A DNA stretch of 64,000 nucleotides, taken from NCBI GenBank assembly GCA_020248905.1, contig JADCGR010000012.1:1-64000 (forward strand), in the 5' to 3' direction. Origin of the DNA: Curvibacter sp. (GTDB lineage Bacteria; Pseudomonadota; Gammaproteobacteria; Burkholderiales; Burkholderiaceae_C). Below the pieces are notes generated by a model. It worked only from the letters and a program-made list of their open reading frames with translations, was not told the DNA's origin and did not search any database. The position numbers were made by a program, and so were the translations under genes. Below, piece by piece: positions 37,472 through 47,671 of this stretch (the stretch's first letter is position 1; every line of letters begins with the position of its first letter).

Positions 37472-38404
37472 TCAGACTCCCAGCATGAGCTTGAGGTTCT
37501 GCACCGCCGCGCCACTGGCGCCTTTGCCCAGGTTGTCCAAGCGCGCCACCAGCACCGCCTGGCCCAGGCTGTCGTTGCCGTAGACACTGAGCTCCATCTT
37601 GTTGGTCCCGTTGAGCGCCGTCGGCTCCAGCCGCCCGCCCGCCGCCGGGGGCACCACGCTGACCCACTCGCTGCCCGCATAGTGCGCGCGCAGGGCATCT
37701 TCCAGTTGCCGCGCCTTGCTCACACCCTTCATCAGGTCGAACTGCAGGCCAATCTGGTCGATCATGCCGGCGTAGTAATTCGCCACCGCAGGCACGAAGA
37801 TGGGCCGTCGTGTCAGGCCCGTGTAGCGCTGGAACTCGGGCAAGTGCTTGTGGGTCAGGCCCAGGCCGTAGACCTCCAGCGGCGGCGCGGCCTTGGTCAC
37901 CTCATACGCCTCGATCATCTGTCGACCGCCACCCGAGTAGCCTGAGTAGCCGGACAGCACGATGGGATAGTCCACCGGCAGTAGGCCGGCGTCGACCAGC
38001 GGGCGCAACAGGGCGATGCCGCCGGTCGGATAGCAGCCAGGGTTGGCGACTCGGCGGGCCTGCGCCACGGCTTGCGCGTGCTCGCGAGTCAGCTCGGGGA
38101 AGCCGTAAGTCCATCCCGGCGCTACCCGGTGGGCCGTGGAGGCATCGATGATCTTCGGCCCAAGACGGCCTGTGGTTTTTTCGATTTCGTCCACCAGGGC
38201 CACGGTCTGCAGCGCGGCGTCATCGTGCAGGCAGAGGATGGTCAGGTCCACGCCCATGAGCAGATCACGCTTAGCCGCTGGGTCTTTGCGACGCTCCGCA
38301 GCGATGCTGACCAGCTCGACGCCCACCCTGCCGTGCAAGCGCTCGCGGATCTGCAGGCCGGTCGTGCCGGCTTCGCCGTCAATGAAGACCTTGTAGTGTT
38401 TCAT
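37472..38404 (-). CDS. argC: N-acetyl-gamma-glutamyl-phosphate reductase, class 2
   Basis: Third step of arginine synthesis: NADPH-dependent reduction of N-acetylglutamyl phosphate. The 310-aa length and the start [19 protein letters not shown] fit the shorter class 2 ArgC. The catalytic Cys is in [13 protein letters not shown] near residue 115, and the His-containing GLTHKHLPE segment lies near 196. The ATG at 38404 is chosen because the upstream extension has no coding character. It converges on recX with 6 bases between stops. Confidence 0.94.
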   Translation of the reverse strand: MKHYKVFIDGEAGTTGLQIRERLHGRVGVELVSIAAERRKDPAAKRDLLMGVDLTILCLHDDAALQTVALVDEIEKTTGRLGPKIIDASTAHRVAPGWTYGFPELTREHAQAVAQARRVANPGCYPTGGIALLRPLVDAGLLPVDYPIVLSGYSGYSGGGRQMIEAYEVTKAAPPLEVYGLGLTHKHLPEFQRYTGLTRRPIFVPAVANYYAGMIDQIGLQFDLMKGVSKARQLEDALRAHYAGSEWVSVVPPAAGGRLEPTALNGTNKMELSVYGNDSLGQAVLVARLDNLGKGASGAAVQNLKLMLGV

Positions 38405-38546
38405 GGGGCGTGAGGGTGCCGTCGTAGACCGTAAGATTTTGTGCAGAGCAACATGATACATTTGCCGGCTGTGCTGAATCCAGCACCGGCTGTGGGACAT
38501 GCCGATTCCGCAGCAGGAAGAACGTCCATTTCCTGAGAGAGCCCTC

Positions 38547-39713
<1,167 letters not shown>

Positions 39714-39734
39714 TCGCCCGCAAAGGAAACCATC

Positions 39735-40628
39735 ATGTCGATTTACATCAACAAGAACACCAAGGTCATCACCCAGGGCATCACCGGCAAGACCGGCCAG
39801 TTCCACACGGAAAAGTGCCAGGAGTACGCCAACGGCAAGAACTGCTTTGTGGCGGGCGTGAACCCCAAGAAGGCGGGCGAGTCCATCTTCAACATCCCGA
39901 TCTACGCCTCCGTCAAGGAGGCCGCCAAGCAGACCGGCGCCACGGTCTCCGTGATTTACGTGCCGCCCGCCGGTGCGGCCGATGCCATCTGGGAAGCCGT
40001 CGAGGCGGACCTGGACCTGGCGATCTGCATCACCGAGGGCATACCGGTGCGCGACATGCTGGTGGTGCGCAACAAGATGAAGGCCAAAGAGGCTGCGGGC
40101 GGCAAGAGGACCCTGCTGCTGGGCCCCAACTGCCCCGGCCTGATCACGCCCGACGAGATCAAGATCGGCATCATGCCCGGTCACATCCACCGCAAGGGCC
40201 GCATTGGCGTGGTCTCGCGCTCCGGCACGCTGACCTATGAGGCTGTGGCACAGCTGACGGAAATCGGCCTGGGCCAGTCCAGCGCCGTCGGCATTGGCGG
40301 CGACCCGATTAACGGCCTCAAGCACATCGACGTCATGAAGGCCTTCAACGACGATCCGGACACCGACGCTGTGATCATGATCGGTGAGATCGGCGGCCCC
40401 GACGAGGCCGAAGCAGCCCGCTGGTGCAAGACCCATATGAAAAAACCCGTGGTCGGCTTCATCGCCGGCGTCACCGCGCCCCCCGGCAAGCGCATGGGCC
40501 ACGCCGGCGCGCTGATTTCCGGTGGCGCTGACACGGCCGACGCCAAGCTGGCGGTCATGGAAGAGTGCGGCTTCAAAATCACGCGCAACCCGTCGGAGAT
40601 GGGCCGGATCCTCAAGTCCCTGCTTTGA
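39735..40628 (+). CDS. sucD: Succinate--CoA ligase (ADP-forming) subunit alpha
   Basis: Alpha subunit of succinyl-CoA synthetase, 297 aa. The CoA-binding Rossmann region starts [20 protein letters not shown], the [10 protein letters not shown] motif lies near residue 130, and the active His that is phosphorylated is in [12 protein letters not shown] near residue 254. An AAGGAAA precedes the ATG. Last gene of the sucCD transcript, followed by two hairpins. Confidence 0.98.
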   Translation: MSIYINKNTKVITQGITGKTGQFHTEKCQEYANGKNCFVAGVNPKKAGESIFNIPIYASVKEAAKQTGATVSVIYVPPAGAADAIWEAVEADLDLAICITEGIPVRDMLVVRNKMKAKEAAGGKRTLLLGPNCPGLITPDEIKIGIMPGHIHRKGRIGVVSRSGTLTYEAVAQLTEIGLGQSSAVGIGGDPINGLKHIDVMKAFNDDPDTDAVIMIGEIGGPDEAEAARWCKTHMKKPVVGFIAGVTAPPGKRMGHAGALISGGADTADAKLAVMEECGFKITRNPSEMGRILKSLL

Positions 40629-40646
40629 CTCCGGAGAATCCCGCAA

Positions 40647-40738
40647 ACCGCGCTCCCGCTATTGAGCGCGGTCAATAATTGCGGTTTTCCACAATATCAG
40701 GCCCGATGCTACGTCTGGAGAATCGGGCCTGGTTTTTT
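40647..40738 (+). terminator. Tandem hairpins after sucCD, the second a strong terminator
   Basis: First hairpin: ACCGCGCTC/GAGCGCGGT (40647-40672), without a T-run. Second: AGGCCCGAT/ATCGGGCCT (40699-40730) with a 14-base loop, then GGTTTTTTT. The second fits an intrinsic terminator for sucD, 70 bases beyond the stop. As it precedes a TerC gene by about 43 bases it could also be an attenuator. Confidence 0.75.
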
Positions 40739-40781
40739 TGGAGACTCCCGCCGCTGCGCGGACACATAAAGAAAGAGTGCC

Positions 40782-41486
40782 GTGGAAGAATTTTTGACAG
40801 CCCAATTCTGGATAGCCGTCGGTCAGATCATCCTGATCGACATCGTTCTGGGTGGCGACAATGCCGTCGTGATCGCCCTCGCCTGCCGCAACCTGCCGCC
40901 TGAGCAGCGCCGCAAGGGCATCATCTGGGGAACTGCGGGCGCCATCATCCTGCGCGTGATCCTGATCGCCTTTGCCCTGGCCTTGCTCGCGGTGCCCTAT
41001 CTCAAGCTGGTCGGCGCCGTGCTGCTGGTCTGGATTGGCGCCAAGCTCCTCATCCCTGAGGAAGAGGATGAACACAGCAATATCCAACCCAGCGACAAGC
41101 TCTGGGGCGCCGTCAAGACCGTGATCGTGGCCGACCTCGTTATGAGTGTCGATAACGTGATCGCCATTGCCGGTGCGGCGCAGGGCGCGGGCGAGAGCGC
41201 CCAACTCCCGCTGGTCATCTTCGGCCTGCTGGTCAGCATTCCCATCATCGTCTGGGGCAGCCAGCTGGTGCTGAAGCTGATGGACCGCTTCCCCATCATC
41301 ATCACGCTGGGCGGCATGTTGCTCGGGTGGATTGCGGGCACCATGGCGCACACCGATCCCGCTATCGTTGCCTACTTGCCGCAGGAAAAAGTGTGGAACA
41401 TCGCAATGGGCATTGCGGGTGCGTTGCTCGTGCTGGCCATCGGCAAGTTTGCGGCCTCTCGCAAGGCTGCGGCGGCGCACACGTGA
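40782..41486 (+). CDS. TerC-family integral membrane protein (first of two)
   Basis: Inner membrane protein of 234 aa with about seven hydrophobic helices, of the TerC/YjbE/YkoY group linked to metal-ion (often Mn) export or protein metalation. Both family acidic motifs in membrane helices are present: GGDNAVVIALA near residue 25 and VMSVDNVIAIAG near 124. Translation begins at GTG, preceded by AAAGAG. A paralogue follows 271 bases later on the same strand. Substrate not known. Confidence 0.85.
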   Translation: MEEFLTAQFWIAVGQIILIDIVLGGDNAVVIALACRNLPPEQRRKGIIWGTAGAIILRVILIAFALALLAVPYLKLVGAVLLVWIGAKLLIPEEEDEHSNIQPSDKLWGAVKTVIVADLVMSVDNVIAIAGAAQGAGESAQLPLVIFGLLVSIPIIVWGSQLVLKLMDRFPIIITLGGMLLGWIAGTMAHTDPAIVAYLPQEKVWNIAMGIAGALLVLAIGKFAASRKAAAAHT

Positions 41487-41688
41487 TCACCCGGCCCGCA
41501 TAATGCGGAGAGCCCGCGACGCGAAACTGCTTGCGATCCGGGCCCTGAAGCAAAGCGCGGCTGACCAGAAGCTGACGCTGAAGAGTCGGGGGCACGTCCA
41601 CCCGACGGACTCCCGCCTTGCGCTGATTCAAAGTGTTGAACAGGCCAGCAAGCCCGCACTGGGCGCGCTGGCCTCGGATGATCGGGAT

Positions 41689-41730
41689 ACGCCCCGGACC
41701 TGTATCAAGTCCGGGGCGTTTTTGTTTTTG
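41689..41730 (+). terminator. Strong intrinsic terminator between the two TerC genes
   Basis: ACGCCCCGGAC/GTCCGGGGCGT (11-bp stem, 41689-41719) with a 9-base loop, then TTTTTGTTTTT. The preceding 41487-41688 contains no gene that could be supported. The terminator ends only 28 bases before the second TerC start, so a leader-type role is possible. Confidence 0.85.
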
Positions 41731-41757
41731 CGGTGATGTGGAACAAGGAGCGTTGAA

Positions 41758-42432
41758 ATGGAAGTAACGGGCGATGTGAACTTTTGGATAGGTCTGATCG
41801 AGATCATATGGATCAACATCATTCTCTCGGGCGACAACGCGGTGGTTATTGCGCTTGCTGCCCGCTCGCTGCCGCCAGAGCAGCAAAGAAAGGCCATCCT
41901 GCTGGGCTCTGGTTTCGCTGTGGTGCTGCGCATTGTGCTCACCCTGGTCGCTGCCAAGCTGCTGGAGCTGTCATTTCTTCAGATTGTCGGCGGCGCCCTG
42001 CTGGTGTATGTGGGCGTGCAGCTGTTGACCGAGGGTGAGGAAGCCCATGCCGAGGGGCACGGCGGTGGCGGTTTGCTCACGGCGGTACGAACCATCCTGA
42101 TTGCCGACTTGGTGATGAGCCTGGACAACGTGATCGCCGTGGCCGCTGCGGCCCATGGCAGCACCACCCTCTTGATCCTGGGTCTGGCGATCAGCATCCC
42201 GCTGGTGGTTTTCGGCAGCTCCCTGATGATCCGGGTCATGGACCGCTTCCCGGTCATCGTGACCTTGGGCGCGGCGCTCATCGGTTGGGTGGGCGGTGAG
42301 ACGATCGCGAGCGACGTCGTGCTGAGGCCCTCGGTGGAAGCCTATCCCTGGATACACTATGCTGCCGCTGCGACCGGTGCCGTCTTCGTGGTGCTTTTAG
42401 GGCGTGCGCTGCGCAAGCGGCAACAGCCCTGA
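41758..42432 (+). CDS. TerC-family integral membrane protein (second of two)
   Basis: Paralogue of the preceding membrane protein, 224 aa, about seven helices. The same acidic motifs occur: SGDNAVVIALA near residue 25 and VMSLDNVIAVAA near 117. Between them a His/Gly/Glu-rich loop (EEAHAEGHGGGG, about 92-103) could bind metal ions and is absent from the first copy. The ATG has AAGGAG upstream. The pair probably arose by duplication. Ion specificity is unknown. Confidence 0.85.
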   Translation: MEVTGDVNFWIGLIEIIWINIILSGDNAVVIALAARSLPPEQQRKAILLGSGFAVVLRIVLTLVAAKLLELSFLQIVGGALLVYVGVQLLTEGEEAHAEGHGGGGLLTAVRTILIADLVMSLDNVIAVAAAAHGSTTLLILGLAISIPLVVFGSSLMIRVMDRFPVIVTLGAALIGWVGGETIASDVVLRPSVEAYPWIHYAAAATGAVFVVLLGRALRKRQQP

Positions 42433-42745
42433 GTTGCTGCTTCGGGTCCGGCGCCTGTCCGAAGGCGCTTGCCGTGTCGCCCGCCGCCGCTTGAGCTCGT
42501 GGCTTGGCTTCCCGCCCGCCATTTGCAAAAAAGCGACATGGGCAAGCGTGCTCGTGTCTTGCCCGATACGGCCCGGTCTGCTAAGGTCGTGCCCTCGGTG
42601 GTGCGGCGCCCGAGCCCGCACCTGGGGGGTGCGGTTCGTGGGCAAGGCAAGCCTCAGGCTCTTTGCGCATACCAGAATTGGCAACCACGTATCAAGCAGC
42701 CGGTCTGGCGTTGCGGGCACCCATCGAGCCATCACGACAGAAGCC
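42433..42745. other. Gene-free upstream region of the phosphatase gene
   Basis: A 313-base stretch without a convincing gene. A weak GCGCC/GGCGC hairpin lies near its left end without a T-run, so TerC transcription may not stop cleanly. No clear promoter for the phosphatase gene was recognised. The phosphatase frame is open through most of it, but the translation is Arg/Cys/Trp-rich and does not look coding. Confidence 0.5.
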
Positions 42746-43531
42746 ATGAATTACAGGTTTTATGCGCAGACCGACGCGGGCCTGACGCGCGACAACAACG
42801 AAGACGCCTACAGCTGTGACGAAGCCGCCGGTGTCGCCGTCCTGGCCGATGGGATGGGGGGCTACAACGCCGGCGAGGTCGCCAGCCGCATGGCCGCCGA
42901 CATGATCCGGACCGAGATGGGGCGCTGGCTCACCGAGGCCGGCGCCATGGCAACCGTTCAGGACATCCGCCGTGCACTGGAGATCTGTGTCAGCCACGCG
43001 AACACGGCTGTGTATCAGGCGGCTCACGACAACACCCAGTATTCCGGCATGGGCACCACGCTGGTGGCTGGCGTCTTTCGGGGCTCTGACCTCATTATCG
43101 GGCATATTGGAGACTCGCGCTGCTACCGTCTGCGTCAGGGCGAACTGGTCCAGATCACGCGCGATCATTCGCTGTTGCAGGAGCAGATTGATGCCGGTCT
43201 GCTGACGCCTGAGCAGGCGGCGTTGTCCATGAACAAGAACCTCGTCACACGTGCGCTGGGCGCAGACGATTCGGTCCTGCTTGAGGTGCGCGAGCATCGG
43301 GTAGAGGCGGGCGACTTGTACCTGATGTGCTCGGATGGTCTGTCCGACATGATCCGCGACCCTGACATTGCCCGCATCCTCCAGCAGCCGCTGGAGCCCG
43401 AGCAGCGTACCAAGGCTCTGGTCGACACTGCCAACGCGCATGGGGGCCGGGACAATATTACGGTCTTGCTGGTTCAGGTTGCGGCAGGCGCCGAAAGGCG
43501 CGGTCTCGTGGCCCGGCTGCTGGGAAAATGA
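42746..43531 (+). CDS. PP2C-family protein serine/threonine phosphatase
   Basis: Mn/Mg-dependent phosphatase of 261 aa removing phosphate from Ser/Thr residues. The PP2C metal motifs appear in order: TRDNNEDAY near residue 14, LADGMGGYNAGE near 33, GTTLV near 103, GHIGDSRCYRL near 117, CSDGLSDMI near 193, and GGRDNITVLLVQ near 234. The ATG at 42746 gives the standard bacterial Stp N-terminus. It precedes an FHA-domain gene by 43 bases, which suggests phospho-Thr signalling, although no Ser/Thr kinase gene is visible in the window. Confidence 0.93.
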   Translation: MNYRFYAQTDAGLTRDNNEDAYSCDEAAGVAVLADGMGGYNAGEVASRMAADMIRTEMGRWLTEAGAMATVQDIRRALEICVSHANTAVYQAAHDNTQYSGMGTTLVAGVFRGSDLIIGHIGDSRCYRLRQGELVQITRDHSLLQEQIDAGLLTPEQAALSMNKNLVTRALGADDSVLLEVREHRVEAGDLYLMCSDGLSDMIRDPDIARILQQPLEPEQRTKALVDTANAHGGRDNITVLLVQVAAGAERRGLVARLLGK

Positions 43532-43574
43532 CAGCGGTTATAGTTATAAGAAGTAACAGGAATAGGAGTCGGGC

Positions 43575-44201
43575 ATGCCGAAAATGATCGTATCGATCGA
43601 CGGTGTTGTCATCAAGGAAGTGCAGCTGACCAAGGAGCGCACAACCCTAGGGAGGCGACCATACAACGATTTGGTGATTGACAACCTGGCCGTCAGCGGC
43701 GAGCACGCTGCGGTCCAGATCAGCGGCAACGCGGCGCTTCTCGAAGACCTCAACAGCACCAACGGCACATATGTCAACGGCAAGGCCGTCAAGAAGCAGG
43801 CGCTACAGAACGGCGACACGATCGAAGTCGGCAAGTACAAGATCAAGTTCGTGACCGAGGTTGAGGCCCCCGGCTCAGACAAGACCATGCTCTTTCGGCC
43901 GGCCGAGACGCCGGCCGGCCCCGCGTCTGCTGCCGGGCCTGGCAGGGGCGCGCTGCGCGTGCTGTCCGGTACGGCGCCCGGTCGCGAGGTGCCGCTGACC
44001 AAGGCTGTCACCACGGTTGGCAAGCCCGGTCTCGCGGTCGCATCCATTTCGCGACGTGCGCACGGCTTTGTCGTAGCCCATGTCGAAGGCTCAGGCATCC
44101 CGCTGCTCAATGGGGCCCCAATCGGCAGCGAACCGGTCGCACTCAAGGGTGGCGACATGATCGAACTGGCCGGCACGAAAATGCAGTTCATCCAGGGCTG
44201 A
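43575..44201 (+). CDS. FHA-domain protein
   Basis: Phosphothreonine-binding adaptor of 208 aa. The first FHA domain (about 5-90) is classical: TLGRRPYNDLVIDN (Arg that binds phosphate), SGEHA and DLNSTNGTYVNG. A Pro/Ala/Gly linker leads to a second, degenerate FHA-like domain (about 125-206), with TTVGKPG, SISRRAHGF and LNGAPIGSEPVALKGGD, lacking the usual Arg-Ser-His set. An AGGAGT precedes the ATG. Between a PP2C phosphatase and a phosphodiesterase-like gene, it probably recruits phosphorylated partners to this module. Confidence 0.9.
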   Translation: MPKMIVSIDGVVIKEVQLTKERTTLGRRPYNDLVIDNLAVSGEHAAVQISGNAALLEDLNSTNGTYVNGKAVKKQALQNGDTIEVGKYKIKFVTEVEAPGSDKTMLFRPAETPAGPASAAGPGRGALRVLSGTAPGREVPLTKAVTTVGKPGLAVASISRRAHGFVVAHVEGSGIPLLNGAPIGSEPVALKGGDMIELAGTKMQFIQG

Positions 44202-44270
44202 GTCCGTGGCCGGGTGCCCGTGCCCTGCCGGTGTCGCGGGCCTTGCAGGCAGGCAGATTAAGGAGCGGAC

Positions 44271-45070
44271 ATGAAGCTGCGTGTGTTGGGCTGCTCGGGC
44301 GCCATTGCCAGGGAGTGTCGCACCACGTCTTTATTGATCGACGCCGATGTGCTCGTCGACGCCGGTAGCGGCGTCGGTAACCTGACCCCTGACGAGATGC
44401 TGGGCATAGACCACGTCCTGCTTACCCACTCCCATCTCGACCACATTGCCGCCTTGCCGTTGATGCTCAACGCCATCGCGGCCCGGCGCAGTCGGCCCGT
44501 GCAGGTCCACGCGCTCCCCGGTACCGTCGACGCGCTCCGCCAGCACGTTTTCAACGATGTGACCTGGCCCGACTTCACCCGGCTGCCGAGCGTCGAGGCG
44601 CCCTTCGTGACGTTTGTGCCCATCCAAACCGGCGCCGTGTTCCAGCTCGGCACCAAGCGCATCGAGGTGTTGCCCGCCTTGCACACCGTGCCGGCTGTGG
44701 GCTATGGTGTGTCAGGCGCACAGGCGCACAGGCGTGCTGGGTGTTCACTGGCGACACCGGTCCCAACCCGGCGTTCTGGCAGCGGATCAGCGAGATACCC
44801 GTGAGCCTGCTTGTGATCGAGACCGCTTTCAGCAGCCGCAAGAGCGAGCTGGCCGAGGCAAGCCAGCACCGGTCACCGCGGGCTCTGGCCTTCGAGTTAC
44901 AGTCTATTGCCGAAGGGCGCAGCAACCCGATCTACCTCACCCATACGAAACCGGCTGAGACGGAGTTGATCATGTCCGCGATACGCGACCTGGACCGGCG
45001 ACGGCCGGCGAGCGGGCGCCGGGCCCACGACATCCGCTGGTTGCAGGCGGGACAGGAGTTAGAGCTATGA
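44271..45070 (+). pseudogene. Class II cyclic-nucleotide phosphodiesterase-like metallo-hydrolase, frameshifted
   Basis: Metallo-beta-lactamase-fold protein resembling class II 3',5'-cyclic nucleotide phosphodiesterases. The N-terminal part reads in one frame through the metal motif LLTHSHLDHIAALP (residues 50-63) and HTVPAVGYGV, then hits a stop at 44802-44804. The rest (FTGDTGPNPAFW to the C-terminus) is in another frame. The break coincides with a tandem 8-bp duplication GGCGCACA x2 (44715-44730); removing one unit restores a single 263-codon frame. The gene is therefore frameshifted in this sequence, perhaps reversibly or by a sequencing error. Its stop overlaps the following ATPase start by 4 bases. 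Confidence 0.8.
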
Positions 45071-47484
45071 GCGCTGTCATGAAGCCACCCGGAGGGGGCG
45101 GGTCGGACTCCCGGTTCCGGGATTCCCAGCAGCCCGCGTCCGAGAATCAGGAGAAGGCTTTTGAGGCCATGTTCGTGCGCCAGCTCAAGCGGGTGGTGCT
45201 GCGTATTCACGAAACGGAGAACGTTGAACAGATCATGCTCGAGGTCAGCCCCGAGATCTGCAAGCTCTTCAACGCCGACCGCCTGACCCTGTACGCCATC
45301 AGCGACGATGAAACATCAATCATCTCCAAGATCAAAACCGGCCTGACCAGCAGCCGGGAACTCAAGCTCCCCATCAGCCCGCAAAGCATCGCCGGCTATG
45401 TTGCCCTCAGCCGCAAGCTGCTGAACCTCCAGGATGTCTACGACAAAGAGGCCCTGCGGCAGATCCACCCGCAGCTCACTTTCCTGAAGGAGGTGGACAA
45501 GCGCTCGGGCTACCGCACCAAGCAGATGCTGGTGTCACCCATCATCGAGGGTGGCAATCTCTACGGTGTGTTGCAGGTCATCAACAACAAGGCGGACCAG
45601 CCTTTTTCCGAACTCGACGTCAAGGGCGTCGTGCAGGTCTGCAAAACGCTGGCCACGGCCATCCGGACCCGCTCGCAGAAGAACGACGAGCCGCAAAGGG
45701 TTCGCACGACGAAGTACGGCGGTCTCGTCGCCGACGGCGTGATCACGGGCACCGAGCTGCAGGACTGCGTCCAGGAAGCACGCAACGAAGGGCAGCCCGT
45801 TGAGCATCTGCTCATGAGCCGGCACCGCTTGACGCCGCCGCAGATCGGGCCCTCGCTGGCCAAGTTCTTTGGCGTGCCCTACGAGCCTTTCAACGCCGGG
45901 CGTATACGCTCTGAAATGCTGCACGGCTCACTCAAGCGCGAGTTCATCGAGGGGCAGGGCTGGATCCCGCTGGAGGAGTCGCCCGAGGGCCTGGTCGTCA
46001 TGTGCCTGGACCCGGAAGCCACACGCGGCGCACGCGTGGTGCCGCAGGTGTTCCCGCGCAACCACAAGTTTGCCTATCGGGTCACTACGCGGACCGAATT
46101 CGATCAGACGCTGGAGCAGCTCTTCGGTGCAGCATCGGATGGCACGTCGATCGACCAGCTGTTGGCCGACATGGGCGGCCCGCTTGGCGGCGACGAAGAC
46201 AACGATGACTACCTGGAGTCCGCCGCGGCGGATAACGAGCTGGTCAAGTTCGTGAACAAGGTCATCATCGATGCCTACAACCAGAAGGTGTCGGATATCC
46301 ACATCGAGCCCATGCCGGGCAAGCTCAAGACCGGCATCCGCTTCCGAATTGACGGCACGCTGGTGCCGTACATCGAAGTGCCCGCGCATTTCCGGCAGGC
46401 CATGGTCACCCGCTTGAAGATCATGTGCGACCTCGATATTTCCGAGCGCCGCAAGCCCCAGGACGGCAAGATCAAGTTCAAGAAGTACGGCCCGCTGGAC
46501 ATTGAGCTGCGGGTGGCCACCATCCCTTCTGCGGGCGGCGTGGAAGACGTGGTCATGCGTATCCTTGCCTCGGGCGAGCCCATCCCGCTGGAGAAGCTTG
46601 GCCTCACGCCGCATAACCGCGAGAACCTCGAAAAGACAGTCAGCAAACCCTATGGTCTGTTCTACGTCTGCGGCCCCACTGGCTCTGGCAAAACCACCAC
46701 CCTTCACTCCGTCCTCAAGTTCCTCAACACGCCGGAGACCAAGATCTGGACGGCCGAGGACCCGGTGGAAATCACGCAGAAGGGCCTGCGCCAGGTCCAG
46801 ATCAACAAGAAGGCAGGTATCGACTTCGCTCTGGTGATGCGCGCCTTCCTGCGTGCCGACCCAGACATCATCATGGTGGGCGAATCGCGCGACAAGGAGA
46901 CGGTATCCATGGGCGTGGAAGCCTCGCTCACCGGCCACCTGGTGTTTTCCACCCTGCACACCAACTCCGCGCCCGAGTCAATCACCCGTCTTCTCGACAT
47001 GGGTATGGATCCGTTCAACTTTGCCGACGCCCTGCTTGGCATCCTTGCCCAGCGCCTCGCCAAAAGGCTGTGCGATTGCAAGCAGCACTATACCCCCAGC
47101 ACCTCGGAGGTCAACAGCTTCATCTCGGAGTACGCCGACGAACTGCGCAATACCCCGGCCTGGAAAGCCGACTTCAGTGGAGAGGCGCAGAAGCTTTACG
47201 AGGATTGGGTCATCAACTATGGCGTCGACGGTAAGCTGCGCTTTTACAAGCCGGTCGGTTGCGAGAAATGCAACAACTCGGGCTACAAAGGCCGACTCGG
47301 TCTACACGAACTCCTGATCGCCGATGACCGGGTCAAAAAGCTGATCCAGGGGCGCGCCCGCGTCGCCGAAATCTTCGCCGCTGCCGTGGAGGGGGGCATG
47401 CGTACCCTGAAGATGGACGGCATGGAGAAGATCATGCTGGGTATGACGGATCTCAAGCAGGTCCGGCAGGTGTGCATCAAGTGA
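45067..47484 (+). CDS. GAF/MshEN/GspE-type secretion or pilus ATPase
   Basis: Multi-domain AAA-type ATPase of 805 aa. A GAF sensor domain spans about residues 40-205, an MshEN-like (nucleotide-binding N1) domain about 215-360, and a type II secretion/type IV pilus extension ATPase domain about 390-805. Walker A is CGPTGSGKTTTLH near residue 538; Walker B is PDIIMVGESRD near 600, where the usual Ile of GEIRD is Ser. Zinc-ribbon Cys pairs (LCDCKQ, CEKCNNSGYKGR) flank the C-terminal insertion. It overlaps the phosphodiesterase gene by 4 bases and precedes pilA, so a regulated pilus motor is likely, but pilus versus other machinery is not settled. Confidence 0.88.
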   Translation: MSAVMKPPGGGGSDSRFRDSQQPASENQEKAFEAMFVRQLKRVVLRIHETENVEQIMLEVSPEICKLFNADRLTLYAISDDETSIISKIKTGLTSSRELKLPISPQSIAGYVALSRKLLNLQDVYDKEALRQIHPQLTFLKEVDKRSGYRTKQMLVSPIIEGGNLYGVLQVINNKADQPFSELDVKGVVQVCKTLATAIRTRSQKNDEPQRVRTTKYGGLVADGVITGTELQDCVQEARNEGQPVEHLLMSRHRLTPPQIGPSLAKFFGVPYEPFNAGRIRSEMLHGSLKREFIEGQGWIPLEESPEGLVVMCLDPEATRGARVVPQVFPRNHKFAYRVTTRTEFDQTLEQLFGAASDGTSIDQLLADMGGPLGGDEDNDDYLESAAADNELVKFVNKVIIDAYNQKVSDIHIEPMPGKLKTGIRFRIDGTLVPYIEVPAHFRQAMVTRLKIMCDLDISERRKPQDGKIKFKKYGPLDIELRVATIPSAGGVEDVVMRILASGEPIPLEKLGLTPHNRENLEKTVSKPYGLFYVCGPTGSGKTTTLHSVLKFLNTPETKIWTAEDPVEITQKGLRQVQINKKAGIDFALVMRAFLRADPDIIMVGESRDKETVSMGVEASLTGHLVFSTLHTNSAPESITRLLDMGMDPFNFADALLGILAQRLAKRLCDCKQHYTPSTSEVNSFISEYADELRNTPAWKADFSGEAQKLYEDWVINYGVDGKLRFYKPVGCEKCNNSGYKGRLGLHELLIADDRVKKLIQGRARVAEIFAAAVEGGMRTLKMDGMEKIMLGMTDLKQVRQVCIK

Positions 47485-47496
47485 CATGAGTGCTCA

Positions 47497-47508
47497 GACA
47501 AAATTGTC
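47497..47508. promoter_or_regulatory. TGTC-containing inverted repeat upstream of pilA
   Basis: GACAA-AA-TTGTC, about 95 bases upstream of the sigma-54 element. A further TTTGTCACG lies near 47584-47592. Enhancer-binding regulator PilR recognises TGTC-type sites in pseudomonads, so these are candidate upstream activating sites. Confidence 0.3.
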
Positions 47509-47601
47509 AGCGCTCAACCCGTAAACGACAAAAATGCTCGGGATTTCAAGCGTTTATCTTCGTCCGAGCTGAGGAGCGTGAAGTTTGTCACGCCACGGCG
47601 C

Positions 47602-47617
47602 TGGCACAAAAACTGCT
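47602..47617 (+). promoter_or_regulatory. Sigma-54 promoter of pilA
   Basis: TGGCAC-N5-CTGCT, with the invariant GG and GC exactly 10 bases apart, 55 bases before the pilA ATG. RpoN/PilR control of major pilin genes is well known, supporting this as the pilA promoter. Confidence 0.8.
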
Positions 47618-47671
47618 GATAATACGGCCCACAGCATCGCTGTACCCCCATTCTCAACCAAGGAGCTTTAC

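Noticed and set aside
40629-40781. A yybP-ykoY manganese riboswitch before the first TerC gene
   Set aside because: Conserved loop sequences of that riboswitch were not found by eye; only simple hairpins are visible.
41502-41736. A 77-codon plus-strand frame between the two TerC genes
   Set aside because: Its end runs through the strong terminator at 41689-41730, there is no good ribosome binding site and no recognisable similarity.
42404-42745. N-terminal extension of the PP2C phosphatase
   Set aside because: The extension is Arg/Cys/Trp-rich, overlaps the TerC 3' end, and the ATG at 42746 gives the standard family N-terminus.
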